Assembly (NCBI GenBank): GCA_946479745.1 | Contig: CAMLGZ010000002.1 | Span: forward strand, 62,001 to 126,000 | DNA from: an uncultured Pseudoxanthomonas sp. | Lineage (GTDB): Bacteria; Pseudomonadota; Gammaproteobacteria; Xanthomonadales; Xanthomonadaceae | Length of the DNA stretch: 64,000 nucleotides | Direction: 5' to 3' | Shown: positions 15,425-24,269 of the stretch, one piece after another | How the letters are laid out: each line of letters begins with the position of its first letter | Position numbering within the stretch: the stretch's first letter is position 1 | Notes under the pieces: model-generated | What the model was told of the DNA's origin: nothing | The model's input: the letters and a program-made list of their open reading frames with translations, nothing else | Databases searched by the model: none | Position numbers and translations under genes: made by a program

Positions 15425-18144
15425 TGAGTAGCTCGTCATCCCCGCGCAGGCGGGGACTCAGCGACTTTGAGCACGGGAAGAACAAAAGGCACTGGATCCC
15501 CGCCTGCGCGGGGATGACGATATTGGCTGCCTTTGCCATCGCATCTGCTCCCGTCCGTGCCGACGAAGCCGAAGACCGCGCCGCCGCATTGGTGGCAAAG
15601 ATGACGCGCGAAGAGAAAATCGCCCAGACGATGAACGACGCCCCGGCGATTCCGCGTTTGAACGTGCCGGCGTATGAATGGTGGAACGAAGGCCTGCACG
15701 GCGTCGCCCGCAGCGGGCACGCCACGGTGTTTCCGCAGGCGATCGGACTGGCGGCGAGTTGGAACACCGGTCTGCTCGAACAGGTCGGCGTCGCGACCTC
15801 CACCGAGGCGCGCGCCAAATTCAACCTGGCCGGCGGTCCTGGCAGCGATCACAAGCGTTACGAAGGCCTGACCATCTGGTCGCCGAACATCAACATCTTT
15901 CGCGATCCGCGCTGGGGCCGCGGCATGGAAACCTATGGCGAGGACCCCTACCTCACCGGCCAACTGGCGGTCGGCTTCATCCGCGGTCTGCAGGGCGACG
16001 ACCCGCAGCACCCGCGCACGATCGCCACGCCCAAGCATCTGGCGGTGCACAGCGGTCCTGAGCCGGGCCGCCATGGCTTCGACGTCGACGTCTCCCCGCA
16101 AGACCTGGAAGCCACCTACTTGCCCGCGTTCCGCGCCGCGTTGGTAGAAGGCGGCGCGGGCTCGGTGATGTGCGCCTACAACTCGCTGCACGGCACCCCC
16201 GCCTGTGCTGCCGACTGGTTGCTCAACGGCCGCTTGCGCAAGGACTGGGGCTTCAAAGGTTTCGTGGCGTCCGACTGCGATGCGCTGTACGACATGACCT
16301 GGTTCCATTATTTCCGCGCCGACGAAGCCGGCTCGGCCGCCGCCGCCCTGAAGGCAGGGCACGATCTCAATTGCGGCAACACCTATCGCACCCTGGGCCA
16401 AGCGCTGGATCGCGGCGAAGCCGACGAAGCGTTGCTGGACCATTCGCTGGTACGAATGTTCGCCGCACGCTACCGCCTGGGCGAATTGGAACGGCCGCAA
16501 CGCGATCCCTATGCACGACTGGGCGCGGACGAGATCGATTCGCAGGCCAGCCGCAAGCTGGCGCTCGAAGCGGCATTGCAATCGCTGGTGCTGTTGAAGA
16601 ATCAGCACGCAACGTTGCCGCTGAAGCCGGACACACGATTGGCGGTGATCGGCCCGAACGCCGATTCCCTTGCTGCGCTGGAAGCCAACTACCAAGGCAC
16701 CTCGGTCGACCCGGTGACCCCTTTGCTGGGACTGCGGCAGCGCTTCGGCAACCAGCGCGTGAGCTATGCGCAAGGTGCGCCGCTGTCCGCCGGAGTGCCG
16801 GTGATGATCCCGGAGACGGCACTTCGCAACGGCGCGCAAACCGGCCTGAAGGGCGAGTACTTCGACAATCCCGATTTGGCCGGTGCTCCACGCCTGGTAC
16901 GCCAGGACCGCGTGATCAGCTTCAACTGGGATCAGGTGGCGCCTGCTCCCGGCGTGGACAAGGATCGTTACTCGGTGCGCTGGACCGGCGAGCTGCTGCC
17001 GCCCGGTCCTGGCGACTACACCTTGGCGGTACGCGTGGCGCGCTGTTTCGCCTGTACCCGCCACAACCCAGTGCGTCTGTATGTGGACGACAAATTAGTG
17101 ATCGCCGGCAACGCCGAAGACAAGCGCGTCGCCGCCGGCGTGAACAATGCCGACGGTCGCAATGTCGAAGTGCAGCTGCATTTCGAAGACACGCGACCGC
17201 GGAGTATCCGCTTGGAAGTCGAGCACCAGGGCCAGGATCAGGGACTGCGCCTGGAATGGCTGGCTCCGGCGGACGCGCAGCTGGCCGAGGCAGAACGCAC
17301 AGTGGCGCAGGCCGATGCGGTGGTGGCATTCGTCGGTTTGTCGCCTGACGTGGAAGGCGAGGAGCTGAAGGTGGATGTGCTCGGTTTCGACGGCGGCGAC
17401 CGCAATGCGATCGCTCTTCCGGCAATGCAGCAGACGCTGCTCGAGCGGGCCAGGGCCGGCGGAAAACCGTTGATCGTGGTACTGATGAGCGGCAGTGCGG
17501 TGGCGCTGAACTGGGCGCAGCAGCACGCCGATGCGATCCTCGCTGCGTGGTACCCCGGCCAGTCCGGCGGCACCGCCATCGCGCAGGCGCTGGCCGGCGA
17601 TTTCAATCCCGGCGGCCGCCTGCCGGTGACCTTCTACCGCTCGACCAAGGATCTGCCGGCCTACGTCAGCTACGACATGAAGGGCCGCACCTATCGCTAT
17701 TTCACCGGCAAACCGCTGTACCCGTTCGGCTACGGCTTGAGCTACACCAGCTTCGCTTATGACGCGCCAGTGCTGTCGACGCCGACATTGAAAGCCGGCG
17801 AGCCGTTGCGTATGAGCGTGCGGGTGCGAAACAGCGGCGAGCGTCGCGGCGACGAAGTGGTACAGGTGTATCTGGAGCGGATCCGCTCGGAGCAGCCACA
17901 ACAATCGCAGTCGCCGATCCGCAGCCTGGTCGGATTCAAGCGGGTGACGTTGCAACCAGGCGAATCGCACGAAGTGAGCTTCGAGCTGGATGCGCGCAAG
18001 CTCAGCGACGTCGATCGTGCTGGTGCGCGCGCGGTAGAGGCCGGCGATTACCGCGTATTCGTCGGCGGTGGCCAGCCCGGCACCGGCGCGCCGGGCGGCG
18101 AGGCGGCGTTCTCGATCCATGGCCGGATGCCGCTGCCCAGATAA
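15424..18144 (+). CDS. GH3 glycosidase with PA14 domain, probable beta-xylosidase
   Basis: A 906-residue GH3 enzyme. The N-terminal barrel carries the nucleophile Asp in VASDCDALYD (D284). The second domain is interrupted by a PA14 insert (starting about residue 475, LKGEYFDNPDLAG), and a fibronectin-III-like C-terminal domain follows. The GH3-PA14 architecture and its place between the GH2 and GH125 genes match NixI, the Xanthomonas campestris N-glycan beta-1,2-xylosidase. The N-terminus is odd: residues about 4-32 are encoded by a perfect inverted repeat (15434-15519), which splits the upstream start signal TAATG from the secretion signal MTILAAFAIASAPVRA. The ATG at 15514 could be a second start. 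Beta-glucosidase activity cannot be excluded. Confidence 0.88.
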   Translation: MSSSSSPRRRGLSDFEHGKNKRHWIPACAGMTILAAFAIASAPVRADEAEDRAAALVAKMTREEKIAQTMNDAPAIPRLNVPAYEWWNEGLHGVARSGHATVFPQAIGLAASWNTGLLEQVGVATSTEARAKFNLAGGPGSDHKRYEGLTIWSPNINIFRDPRWGRGMETYGEDPYLTGQLAVGFIRGLQGDDPQHPRTIATPKHLAVHSGPEPGRHGFDVDVSPQDLEATYLPAFRAALVEGGAGSVMCAYNSLHGTPACAADWLLNGRLRKDWGFKGFVASDCDALYDMTWFHYFRADEAGSAAAALKAGHDLNCGNTYRTLGQALDRGEADEALLDHSLVRMFAARYRLGELERPQRDPYARLGADEIDSQASRKLALEAALQSLVLLKNQHATLPLKPDTRLAVIGPNADSLAALEANYQGTSVDPVTPLLGLRQRFGNQRVSYAQGAPLSAGVPVMIPETALRNGAQTGLKGEYFDNPDLAGAPRLVRQDRVISFNWDQVAPAPGVDKDRYSVRWTGELLPPGPGDYTLAVRVARCFACTRHNPVRLYVDDKLVIAGNAEDKRVAAGVNNADGRNVEVQLHFEDTRPRSIRLEVEHQGQDQGLRLEWLAPADAQLAEAERTVAQADAVVAFVGLSPDVEGEELKVDVLGFDGGDRNAIALPAMQQTLLERARAGGKPLIVVLMSGSAVALNWAQQHADAILAAWYPGQSGGTAIAQALAGDFNPGGRLPVTFYRSTKDLPAYVSYDMKGRTYRYFTGKPLYPFGYGLSYTSFAYDAPVLSTPTLKAGEPLRMSVRVRNSGERRGDEVVQVYLERIRSEQPQQSQSPIRSLVGFKRVTLQPGESHEVSFELDARKLSDVDRAGARAVEAGDYRVFVGGGQPGTGAPGGEAAFSIHGRMPLPR
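15434..15519. repeat. Inverted repeat (REP/MITE-like) inside the start of the GH3 gene
   Basis: Perfect 23-base arms at 15434-15456 and 15497-15519 are separated by 40 bases. Each arm is itself a short hairpin (CCCCGC/GCGGGG). Translated, it yields the SSPRRRG...IPACAGMT peptide typical of a dispersed repeat that reads open in many proteobacteria. It is in frame with the GH3 gene. Confidence 0.9.
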
Positions 18145-18165
18145 CCCGCTCGACTCTGCGCTCTG

Positions 18166-18229
18166 GTAGAGCCGAGCTTGCTCGGCTGGAGCTTCCCCGA
18201 TAACAGCAGCCGAGCAAGCTCGGCTCTAC
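18166..18229. repeat. GTAG-type REP inverted pair between GH3 and GH125 genes
   Basis: The 22-base arm opening GTAGAGCCGAGC (18166-18187) is repeated exactly in inverse orientation at 18208-18229. The spacer is 20 bases. The GTAG head plus stem matches the REP class known from Stenotrophomonas and relatives. Confidence 0.88.
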
Positions 18230-18266
18230 AAATGAAAGCGCGCAGCAACAATCCAGGAACTCCGAC

Positions 18267-19712
18267 ATGCCCACCCGCCGCGACATCCTCCAGCTTCTTG
18301 GCGCCAGCGCCGGCACCGGCTTGCTCGCCGGTGCGCTGCCCGCCTTCGCCGCCGCATCGGCCACGAAGGGCGGCACGTTCTTCAGTAAGCGGCCGTCGAA
18401 GAGCGAACGTCGTTTCGTCAGCGCGGCGGTGGAACGCCAACTGACGCAGATCAAGTCAGGCATCGCCGATCCCGAACTTGCCTGGCTGTTCGAGAACTGC
18501 TATCCGAACACGCTGGACACCACCGTGCGCACCGGCACCCGCGACGGCAAACCGGACACCTTCATCATCACCGGCGATATCGAAGCGATGTGGCTGCGCG
18601 ACTCCTCCGCGCAAGTGCATCCTTACGTTCCGCTGGCCAAGCAGGACCGGGAATTGCAGCAAATGCTGCATGGCCTGATCCGGCGCCAGTCGCTGTGCAT
18701 CCGGCTCGATCCCTACGCCAACGCCTTTCTGCCCGACGGCACGACCCAGCGCCTGAAATGGTCGGTGAATGACATTACCGAGATGAAGCCCGGCGTGGGG
18801 GAACGCAAATGGGAAGTCGATTCGCTGTGCTACCCCATCAGATTGGCGCACGAATACTGGCGCGCCACCGGCGACACCGCGCCGTTCGATGACGGCTGGC
18901 GCGAGGCGATGCGTATCGTGCTGCGCACCTTCCGCGAACAGCAACGCCTGCACGATCGCGGCCCCTACACGTTCCAGCGGCCCTCAGCGCTCGCTACGGA
19001 AACCCTGGTGCTGGGAGGCTACGGCCAGCCGACCCGGCCCAACGGCATGATCCACTCGATGTTCCGGCCATCCGACGACGCCTGCCTGTATCCGCTGTTC
19101 GTGCCGGCCAACCTGTTCGCGGTAACGGTGCTGCGGCAGCTGGCGCAGATGAGCCAGGCAATCCACCACGACCGCGGCTTCGCGACCGACTGCCGCGCGC
19201 TCGCCGATGAGGTGGAAAAGGCAACGCACCAGCACGGCATGATGCGCGACACCGATGGCCAAGCGTTCTGGGCCTATGAGGTGGACGGATACGGCAACCA
19301 GTTGTTCATCGACGACGCCAACGCGCCAGGTCTGTTGAGCTTGGCCTACCTGGGATGCTGCGAGCGCGATGATCCGGTGTTCCAACGCACCCGGCGGTTG
19401 GCCTGGAGCGAGCGCAATCCTTACTTCTGTCGCGGTCGTGCTGCCGAGGGCGTCGGCAGCCCGCACAGCGGCCTGCGCACGATCTGGCCGATGGCCATCA
19501 TGCAGTACACACTGGCCAGCGACGACGATGCGCAGATCCGCCAGTGCTTGCATTGGCTCAAGACCACCCATGCCGATACCGGTTTCATGCACGAGGCCTT
19601 CGATCAGGACGATCCGGCGAAGTTCACCCGCGATTGGTTCGCATGGGCAAACACCTTGTTCGGCGAACTGATTGTCGATCTGGCGCAACGCAAGCCGAAG
19701 TTGTTGCGTTGA
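18267..19712 (+). CDS. GH125 exo-alpha-1,6-mannosidase, Tat-exported
   Basis: A 481-residue GH125 (former DUF1237) enzyme, an inverting alpha-1,6-mannosidase acting on N-glycan arms. Family hallmarks are DIEAMWLRDSSAQVHPY, LDPYANAF, MKPGVGERKWEVDSLCYP, and the late GFMHEAFDQDDP. The N-terminus carries a twin-arginine motif (TRRDILQLLG) and an Ala-rich h-region, so folded export through Tat to the periplasm is predicted. By order and family it corresponds to NixJ of X. campestris, which removes the alpha-1,6-mannose after xylose has been cleaved. It is separated from its neighbours on both sides by GTAG repeats, which could adjust mRNA stability within the array. Confidence 0.92.
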   Translation: MPTRRDILQLLGASAGTGLLAGALPAFAAASATKGGTFFSKRPSKSERRFVSAAVERQLTQIKSGIADPELAWLFENCYPNTLDTTVRTGTRDGKPDTFIITGDIEAMWLRDSSAQVHPYVPLAKQDRELQQMLHGLIRRQSLCIRLDPYANAFLPDGTTQRLKWSVNDITEMKPGVGERKWEVDSLCYPIRLAHEYWRATGDTAPFDDGWREAMRIVLRTFREQQRLHDRGPYTFQRPSALATETLVLGGYGQPTRPNGMIHSMFRPSDDACLYPLFVPANLFAVTVLRQLAQMSQAIHHDRGFATDCRALADEVEKATHQHGMMRDTDGQAFWAYEVDGYGNQLFIDDANAPGLLSLAYLGCCERDDPVFQRTRRLAWSERNPYFCRGRAAEGVGSPHSGLRTIWPMAIMQYTLASDDDAQIRQCLHWLKTTHADTGFMHEAFDQDDPAKFTRDWFAWANTLFGELIVDLAQRKPKLLR

Positions 19713-19722
19713 GACACTAGTT

Positions 19723-19789
19723 GTAGAGCCGGGCTTGCTCGGCTGCTTTTGCTCCAGAACGAAAAGCAGCGGAGCAAGCTCCGCTCTAC
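19723..19789. repeat. GTAG-type REP inverted pair between GH125 and GH92 genes
   Basis: Arms at 19723-19750 and 19762-19789 both start GTAGAGC on their own strand and differ at only a few positions, with compensating changes that keep the inner stems. It is the same subfamily as the pair at 18166. Confidence 0.85.
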
Positions 19790-19830
19790 AAGTATCGGAA
19801 CATCTTGCACCACCCGAGGACACACACCCG

Positions 19831-22173
19831 ATGACAACACGACGCGGATTCCTGCAAAGCGCCATTGCCCTGGCCCTGTTCGGTGGCAACGGCCTGTCCG
19901 GTCTCGCGTTCGCGCGCGCCGCCCGCTATGCGATGCCCGCCGACACTCGCGCCAAAGCAGACCTGATCCGCCACGTCGATGTATTCATCGGCACCGGCGG
20001 CCACGGCCATACCTTTCCCGGCGCCACGTTGCCGTTCGGCATGGTGCAGCTCAGCCCGGACACCTACAACGCGGTCTGGGATTCATGCAGCGGCTACCAT
20101 GAGTCCGACCGTTCGATCATGGGCTTCTCGCACACCCATCTGTCCGGCACCGGCATCGGCGACATGCTCGACTTCCTGGTAGTGCCGCGGACCGGCGAGG
20201 TCAGGCTGCAGCCCGGTCCGTTGAATGCGCCGGAAACCGGCTATCGCTCACGTTACGACCACGCTGACGAGGCTGCCTCTCCGGGCTATTACCGGGTGCT
20301 GCTCAAGGACACCGGGATCCACGCCGAACTGACCGCCACCGCGCGCACCGGCTTGCATCGCTATCACTTCCCCAAAGATCAGTCAGGCCATCTGCTGCTG
20401 GATCTTTGCCACGGCATGCAGGACAACACCTCCACTCCCACGCGCGTCAGCGATGCGCAGTTGCGCATCGTCGACGAACGCACTGTCATCGGCGGCCGCC
20501 GCGTCCACCAATGGGCGAAAGGCCGCTATATCTTCTTCGCGATGCGGCTGTCGCGTCCGTTCGCGCAGGCGCAGCTGTACAGCGACGATCAGCCGCTGGC
20601 AGAAGCTGCGCGCCAGGCCGATGGCACCCGGCTGAAAGCTGCCCTGCACTTCCCTGATGCCGACGCCGCGCCGCTGCTGGCCAAAGTCGGCATCTCCGCG
20701 GTCAGTGCCGAGAGCGCATTGGCGAACCTGGATACCGAGTTGCCCGACTTCGATTTCACTCGCGTGCACGCCGAAGCGGTCGCCGCCTGGGAGAAGGAGC
20801 TGGCGCGGGTACGCATAGAAACCGACGACGACGCACAGCGGCGCATCTTCTACACCGGTCTGTATCACTCGTTGTTGGCGCCCACGTTGTTCAGCGACGC
20901 CGATGGCCGCTACCGCGGCATGGACCTGCAGGTGCACACAGTGCCGGCGGGCTACCACAACTACAGCACCTACTCGCTGTGGGACACCTACCGCACACTG
21001 CATCCGCTATTGACTCTGGTGCAGCCCGAACGCGTTCCCGATCTGATTCAGGGTCTGGTGCGCGGAGCGGCGGAATGTCCGGACGGCGTCGGTATCTGGC
21101 CGCTGCAAGGCGTGGAGACCGGCACCATGATCGGCTACCACTCGGCGGTGGCGCTGGCCGAAGCGCACGCCAAGGGTTTCGATGGCATCGACTACGCCGC
21201 GGCCTGGCCGCTGTATCGCAAGCGAGCGATGGACGACGACTTCCATGGCCTGCCCTACTACCGCCGGCTCGGCTACATCCCCAGCGATAAGGTCAGCGAG
21301 GCGGCCAGCCGCACTTTGGAATATGCCTACGACGACTGGGCCTGTGCGCATCTGGCGCGCGCGGCCGGCGCCGAGGACGACTACCGCACCCTCCTCGCCC
21401 GTTCGCGCAACTACCGCAACCTGTTCAACCAGGAGAGCGGCTTCATCCAACCGCGGCTGGAAGACGGCAGCTGGGTCACGCCGTTCGATCCGCGCGCACT
21501 CGGCCACATGAAGCGTTGGCACGATTTCACCGAATCCAACGCCTGGCAGGCCACCTTCCTCAATCAGCACGACTTGCACGGTTACATGGAACGGTTTGGC
21601 GGCCGCGACGGTTTCGTGCGCAAGCTAGATGAACTTTTCAGTACCAGCTCCGACCTGCCGGCCGGCGCTCCACCCGACATCGACGGCATGGTCGGCCAGT
21701 ACGCGCACGGCAACGAGCCCAGCCACCATGTGGCTTATCTCTACGCTTATGCCGGGCAGCCATGGAAGACTCAGGCCATGGTGCGCCGATTGCTGCGCGA
21801 GCAATACCACGACGCCCGCGACGGCCTGTCCGGCAACGAGGACTGCGGACAGATGAGCGCCTGGTTCGTACTCAGCGCGCTGGGTTTCTACCCGGTCGAT
21901 CCGGTCAGCGGCAACTATGTGATAGGCAGCCCCTTGTTCCATCGCGCTGAACTGGATGTAGGCGGCAGCCGTGTCCTGCGCATCGTCGCCCGTCGCAATA
22001 GCGCGAAGAACCTCTATGTGCAACGCGTGCGCTGGAATGGAAAACCGTATACGCGCAGTTGGCTGCGCCACGCCGATCTGGCAGCGGGCGGAACTCTGGA
22101 ATTGGAGATGGGGCCGGAGCCCAATCGGGATTTCGGTAGCCGCCCGGAAGATCTGCCGCCATCGTTTGCTTGA
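19831..22173 (+). CDS. GH92 alpha-mannosidase, Tat-exported
   Basis: A 780-residue calcium-dependent exo-alpha-mannosidase. Characteristic sequences are DVFIGTGGHGHTFPGATLPF, MGFSHTHLSGTG, YSLWDTYRTLHPL, the central catalytic region around EYAYDDW, and the C-terminal NEDCGQMSAWFVLSALGFYP. The start MTTRRGFLQS is set by a GAGGA site and gives a clear twin-arginine signal. By family and order it corresponds to NixK, which in X. campestris removes the alpha-1,3-mannose before the xylosidase and GH125 enzyme can act. Linkage preference (1,2/1,3/1,4) varies within GH92 and cannot be read from sequence here. Confidence 0.93.
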   Translation: MTTRRGFLQSAIALALFGGNGLSGLAFARAARYAMPADTRAKADLIRHVDVFIGTGGHGHTFPGATLPFGMVQLSPDTYNAVWDSCSGYHESDRSIMGFSHTHLSGTGIGDMLDFLVVPRTGEVRLQPGPLNAPETGYRSRYDHADEAASPGYYRVLLKDTGIHAELTATARTGLHRYHFPKDQSGHLLLDLCHGMQDNTSTPTRVSDAQLRIVDERTVIGGRRVHQWAKGRYIFFAMRLSRPFAQAQLYSDDQPLAEAARQADGTRLKAALHFPDADAAPLLAKVGISAVSAESALANLDTELPDFDFTRVHAEAVAAWEKELARVRIETDDDAQRRIFYTGLYHSLLAPTLFSDADGRYRGMDLQVHTVPAGYHNYSTYSLWDTYRTLHPLLTLVQPERVPDLIQGLVRGAAECPDGVGIWPLQGVETGTMIGYHSAVALAEAHAKGFDGIDYAAAWPLYRKRAMDDDFHGLPYYRRLGYIPSDKVSEAASRTLEYAYDDWACAHLARAAGAEDDYRTLLARSRNYRNLFNQESGFIQPRLEDGSWVTPFDPRALGHMKRWHDFTESNAWQATFLNQHDLHGYMERFGGRDGFVRKLDELFSTSSDLPAGAPPDIDGMVGQYAHGNEPSHHVAYLYAYAGQPWKTQAMVRRLLREQYHDARDGLSGNEDCGQMSAWFVLSALGFYPVDPVSGNYVIGSPLFHRAELDVGGSRVLRIVARRNSAKNLYVQRVRWNGKPYTRSWLRHADLAAGGTLELEMGPEPNRDFGSRPEDLPPSFA

Positions 22174-22224
22174 GGTCGGAAATCGGGAATTGGAAATTTG
22201 AGAACGTCACAGCACTCCGCTTCT

Positions 22225-22243
22225 CTTCTCCCTCCGGGAGAAG
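22225..22243. repeat. Short hairpin between GH92 and GH35 genes
   Basis: CTTCTCCC and GGGAGAAG form an 8-bp stem with a 3-base loop. The stem is nearly the same as those at 45017-45208, so this is probably a fragment of that dispersed repeat. It is followed by A, not T, on the plus strand. Confidence 0.6.
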
Positions 22244-22300
22244 GGAAAAAAAGCCAAAGCAAGCAATCCGTCACTTATGCAACACACTAAAGAGACTTCC

Positions 22301-24154
22301 ATGTTACGCAACATCCTCGCATCACTCGCCATGACGCTCGCGCTGACGGCACCGGGCACAGGCATGGCCGCAGACGTCTGGCCCGTGTTCTCGACCAAAG
22401 CCACCGACTTCACCCGCGACGGCAAGCCCTACCGGATCGTCTCCGGCGCGATCCACTTCCAGCGCATACCGCGCGAGTACTGGAAGGACCGCCTGCAGAA
22501 GGCGCGCGCACTCGGCCTTAACACGGTGGAGACCTACGTCTTCTGGAATCTGGTGGAGCCGCGGCGCGGCAAGTTCGACTTCAACGGCGACAACGACGTC
22601 GCCGCCTTCGTGCGCGAAGCGGCTGCGCAGGGCCTGAATGTGATCCTGCGCCCTGGTCCCTACGTCTGCGCCGAATGGGAGGCGGGCGGCTATCCGGCCT
22701 GGCTGTTCGCCAATCCGGGCATGCGCGTGCGCAGCCGCGATCCGCGCTTCCTCGCCGCCAGTGGTGCGTACCTGAAAGCCGTCGCCGAACAAGTTCGCCC
22801 ACTGCTCAACGGCAACGGCGGCCCCATCATCGCGGTACAGGTGGAGAACGAGTACGGTTCCTACGACGACGACCATGCTTATATGCAGGCCAACCGCGAG
22901 TTGTTCGTGCAGGCCGGCTTCGACAAAGCATTGCTGTTCACTTCCGACGGCGCCGACATGCTGGCCAACGGCGCGCTCGCGAACGGTATGCCGCCCGACA
23001 CGCTGGCAGTGGTGAACTTCGCTCCCGGCGAAGCCAAAAGCGCATTCGAGAAACTGGAAAAGTTCCAGCCAGGCAGGCCGCGCATGGTCGGAGAATACTG
23101 GGCGGGCTGGTTCGACCATTGGGGCAAGCCGCACGCCAGCACCAACGCGAAGCAGCAGGCAGAAGAACTGGAATGGATGCTGCGGCAGGGCCATTCGGTG
23201 AATCTGTATATGTTCATCGGCGGCACCAGTTTCGGCTTCATGAATGGTGCCAACTTCCAGGGCAATCCCAGCGACCACTACGCGCCGCAGACCACCAGCT
23301 ACGACTACGACGCGGCTTTGGACGAGGCCGGACAGCCAACGCCGAAGTTCGCGCTGTTTCGCAACGCCATCGCACGCGCAACCGGGATGCAGCCACCGCC
23401 GCTGCCAACACCGACGCGATTCGCCACGTTGCCGCAGATCGTGCTGCGCGAATCGGCCTCGCTATGGGACAACCTGCCCGAACCGGTCGCAAGTGAAACT
23501 CCGTTGCCGATGGAAGCCTACGGCCAGGACTACGGCTACATCCTCTATCGCACCACCGTTACCGGCCCGCGCAGAGGTGAGTTGTACTTGGGCGAAGTGC
23601 GTGATTACGCACGTATCTATCTCGACCGCAAGGCGGTCGGCAATGTCGAGCGTCGCTTGCAGCAAGTGTCGGTGGAATTGGACGTACCCGCCGGAGAACA
23701 CACCCTCGACGTGCTGGTGGAAAACAGCGGACGCATCAACTACGGCCCGCGCATGGCGGACGGCCGCGCCGGACTGGTCGACCCAGTGCTGCTGCAGGGC
23801 AAACGGCTGCTGAGGTGGCAGGCATTCCCGCTACCGATGCGTTCACCCGACATGCTGCGGGGCTGGACCGCGGCCAAGGTGGAAGGTCCAGCGTTCCACC
23901 GTGGCGCTTTGCCCATCGCCACGCCGACCGATGTCTGGTTGGACATGGCAGCATTCGGCAAGGGCTTCGCCTGGGCCAACGGCCGCAATCTGGGCCGTCA
24001 CTGGAATATCGGCCCGCAGCGCACGTTGTATTTTCCAGCGCCGTGGCAACACCCAGGCGACAATCAGGTAGTGGTGTTCGACCTGGACAGCGCCGACGAC
24101 GTCAGCGTCCGCGGCACACCTGTGCCGTCGTGGAGCACCCCGACACATGACTGA
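22301..24154 (+). CDS. GH35 beta-galactosidase
   Basis: A 617-residue GH35 enzyme with a Sec signal (LASLAMTLALTAPGTGMAA). The family start region (SGAIHFQRIPREYWKDRL) leads to the acid/base E184 in QVENEYGSY and the nucleophile E265 in MVGEYWAGW. C-terminal jelly-roll domains include the late WANGRNLGRHWNIGPQ. It would remove terminal beta-galactose from complex-type antennae (Lewis-a type in plants, LacNAc type in animals). The start MLRNILASL has an AAGAGA site; the frame runs 8 codons further upstream. An open frame for the next gene overlaps its stop by 8 bases, but that gene's likely start is 115 bases on. Confidence 0.92.
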   Translation: MLRNILASLAMTLALTAPGTGMAADVWPVFSTKATDFTRDGKPYRIVSGAIHFQRIPREYWKDRLQKARALGLNTVETYVFWNLVEPRRGKFDFNGDNDVAAFVREAAAQGLNVILRPGPYVCAEWEAGGYPAWLFANPGMRVRSRDPRFLAASGAYLKAVAEQVRPLLNGNGGPIIAVQVENEYGSYDDDHAYMQANRELFVQAGFDKALLFTSDGADMLANGALANGMPPDTLAVVNFAPGEAKSAFEKLEKFQPGRPRMVGEYWAGWFDHWGKPHASTNAKQQAEELEWMLRQGHSVNLYMFIGGTSFGFMNGANFQGNPSDHYAPQTTSYDYDAALDEAGQPTPKFALFRNAIARATGMQPPPLPTPTRFATLPQIVLRESASLWDNLPEPVASETPLPMEAYGQDYGYILYRTTVTGPRRGELYLGEVRDYARIYLDRKAVGNVERRLQQVSVELDVPAGEHTLDVLVENSGRINYGPRMADGRAGLVDPVLLQGKRLLRWQAFPLPMRSPDMLRGWTAAKVEGPAFHRGALPIATPTDVWLDMAAFGKGFAWANGRNLGRHWNIGPQRTLYFPAPWQHPGDNQVVVFDLDSADDVSVRGTPVPSWSTPTHD

Positions 24155-24269
24155 AGCCCGATACGCGTTTTCCGCGGCAGCGACGGCACACCCGTCGGAC
24201 TGCGCCCTCTCATCCACTCTTTCCGACCCGCGTGGCCAACAGCCGCTCCATCGCTTGCGAGGTATCACG

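Noticed and set aside
22225..22243. Hairpin considered as a terminator after the GH92 gene
   Set aside because: It is followed by an A-run, not a T-run, in the direction of transcription, and matches a dispersed repeat found elsewhere in the window.
24147..24269. ATG overlapping the GH35 stop as the start of the first fucosidase
   Set aside because: It would put 41 unlikely residues before a good signal peptide that has its own GAGG ribosome site at 24270.
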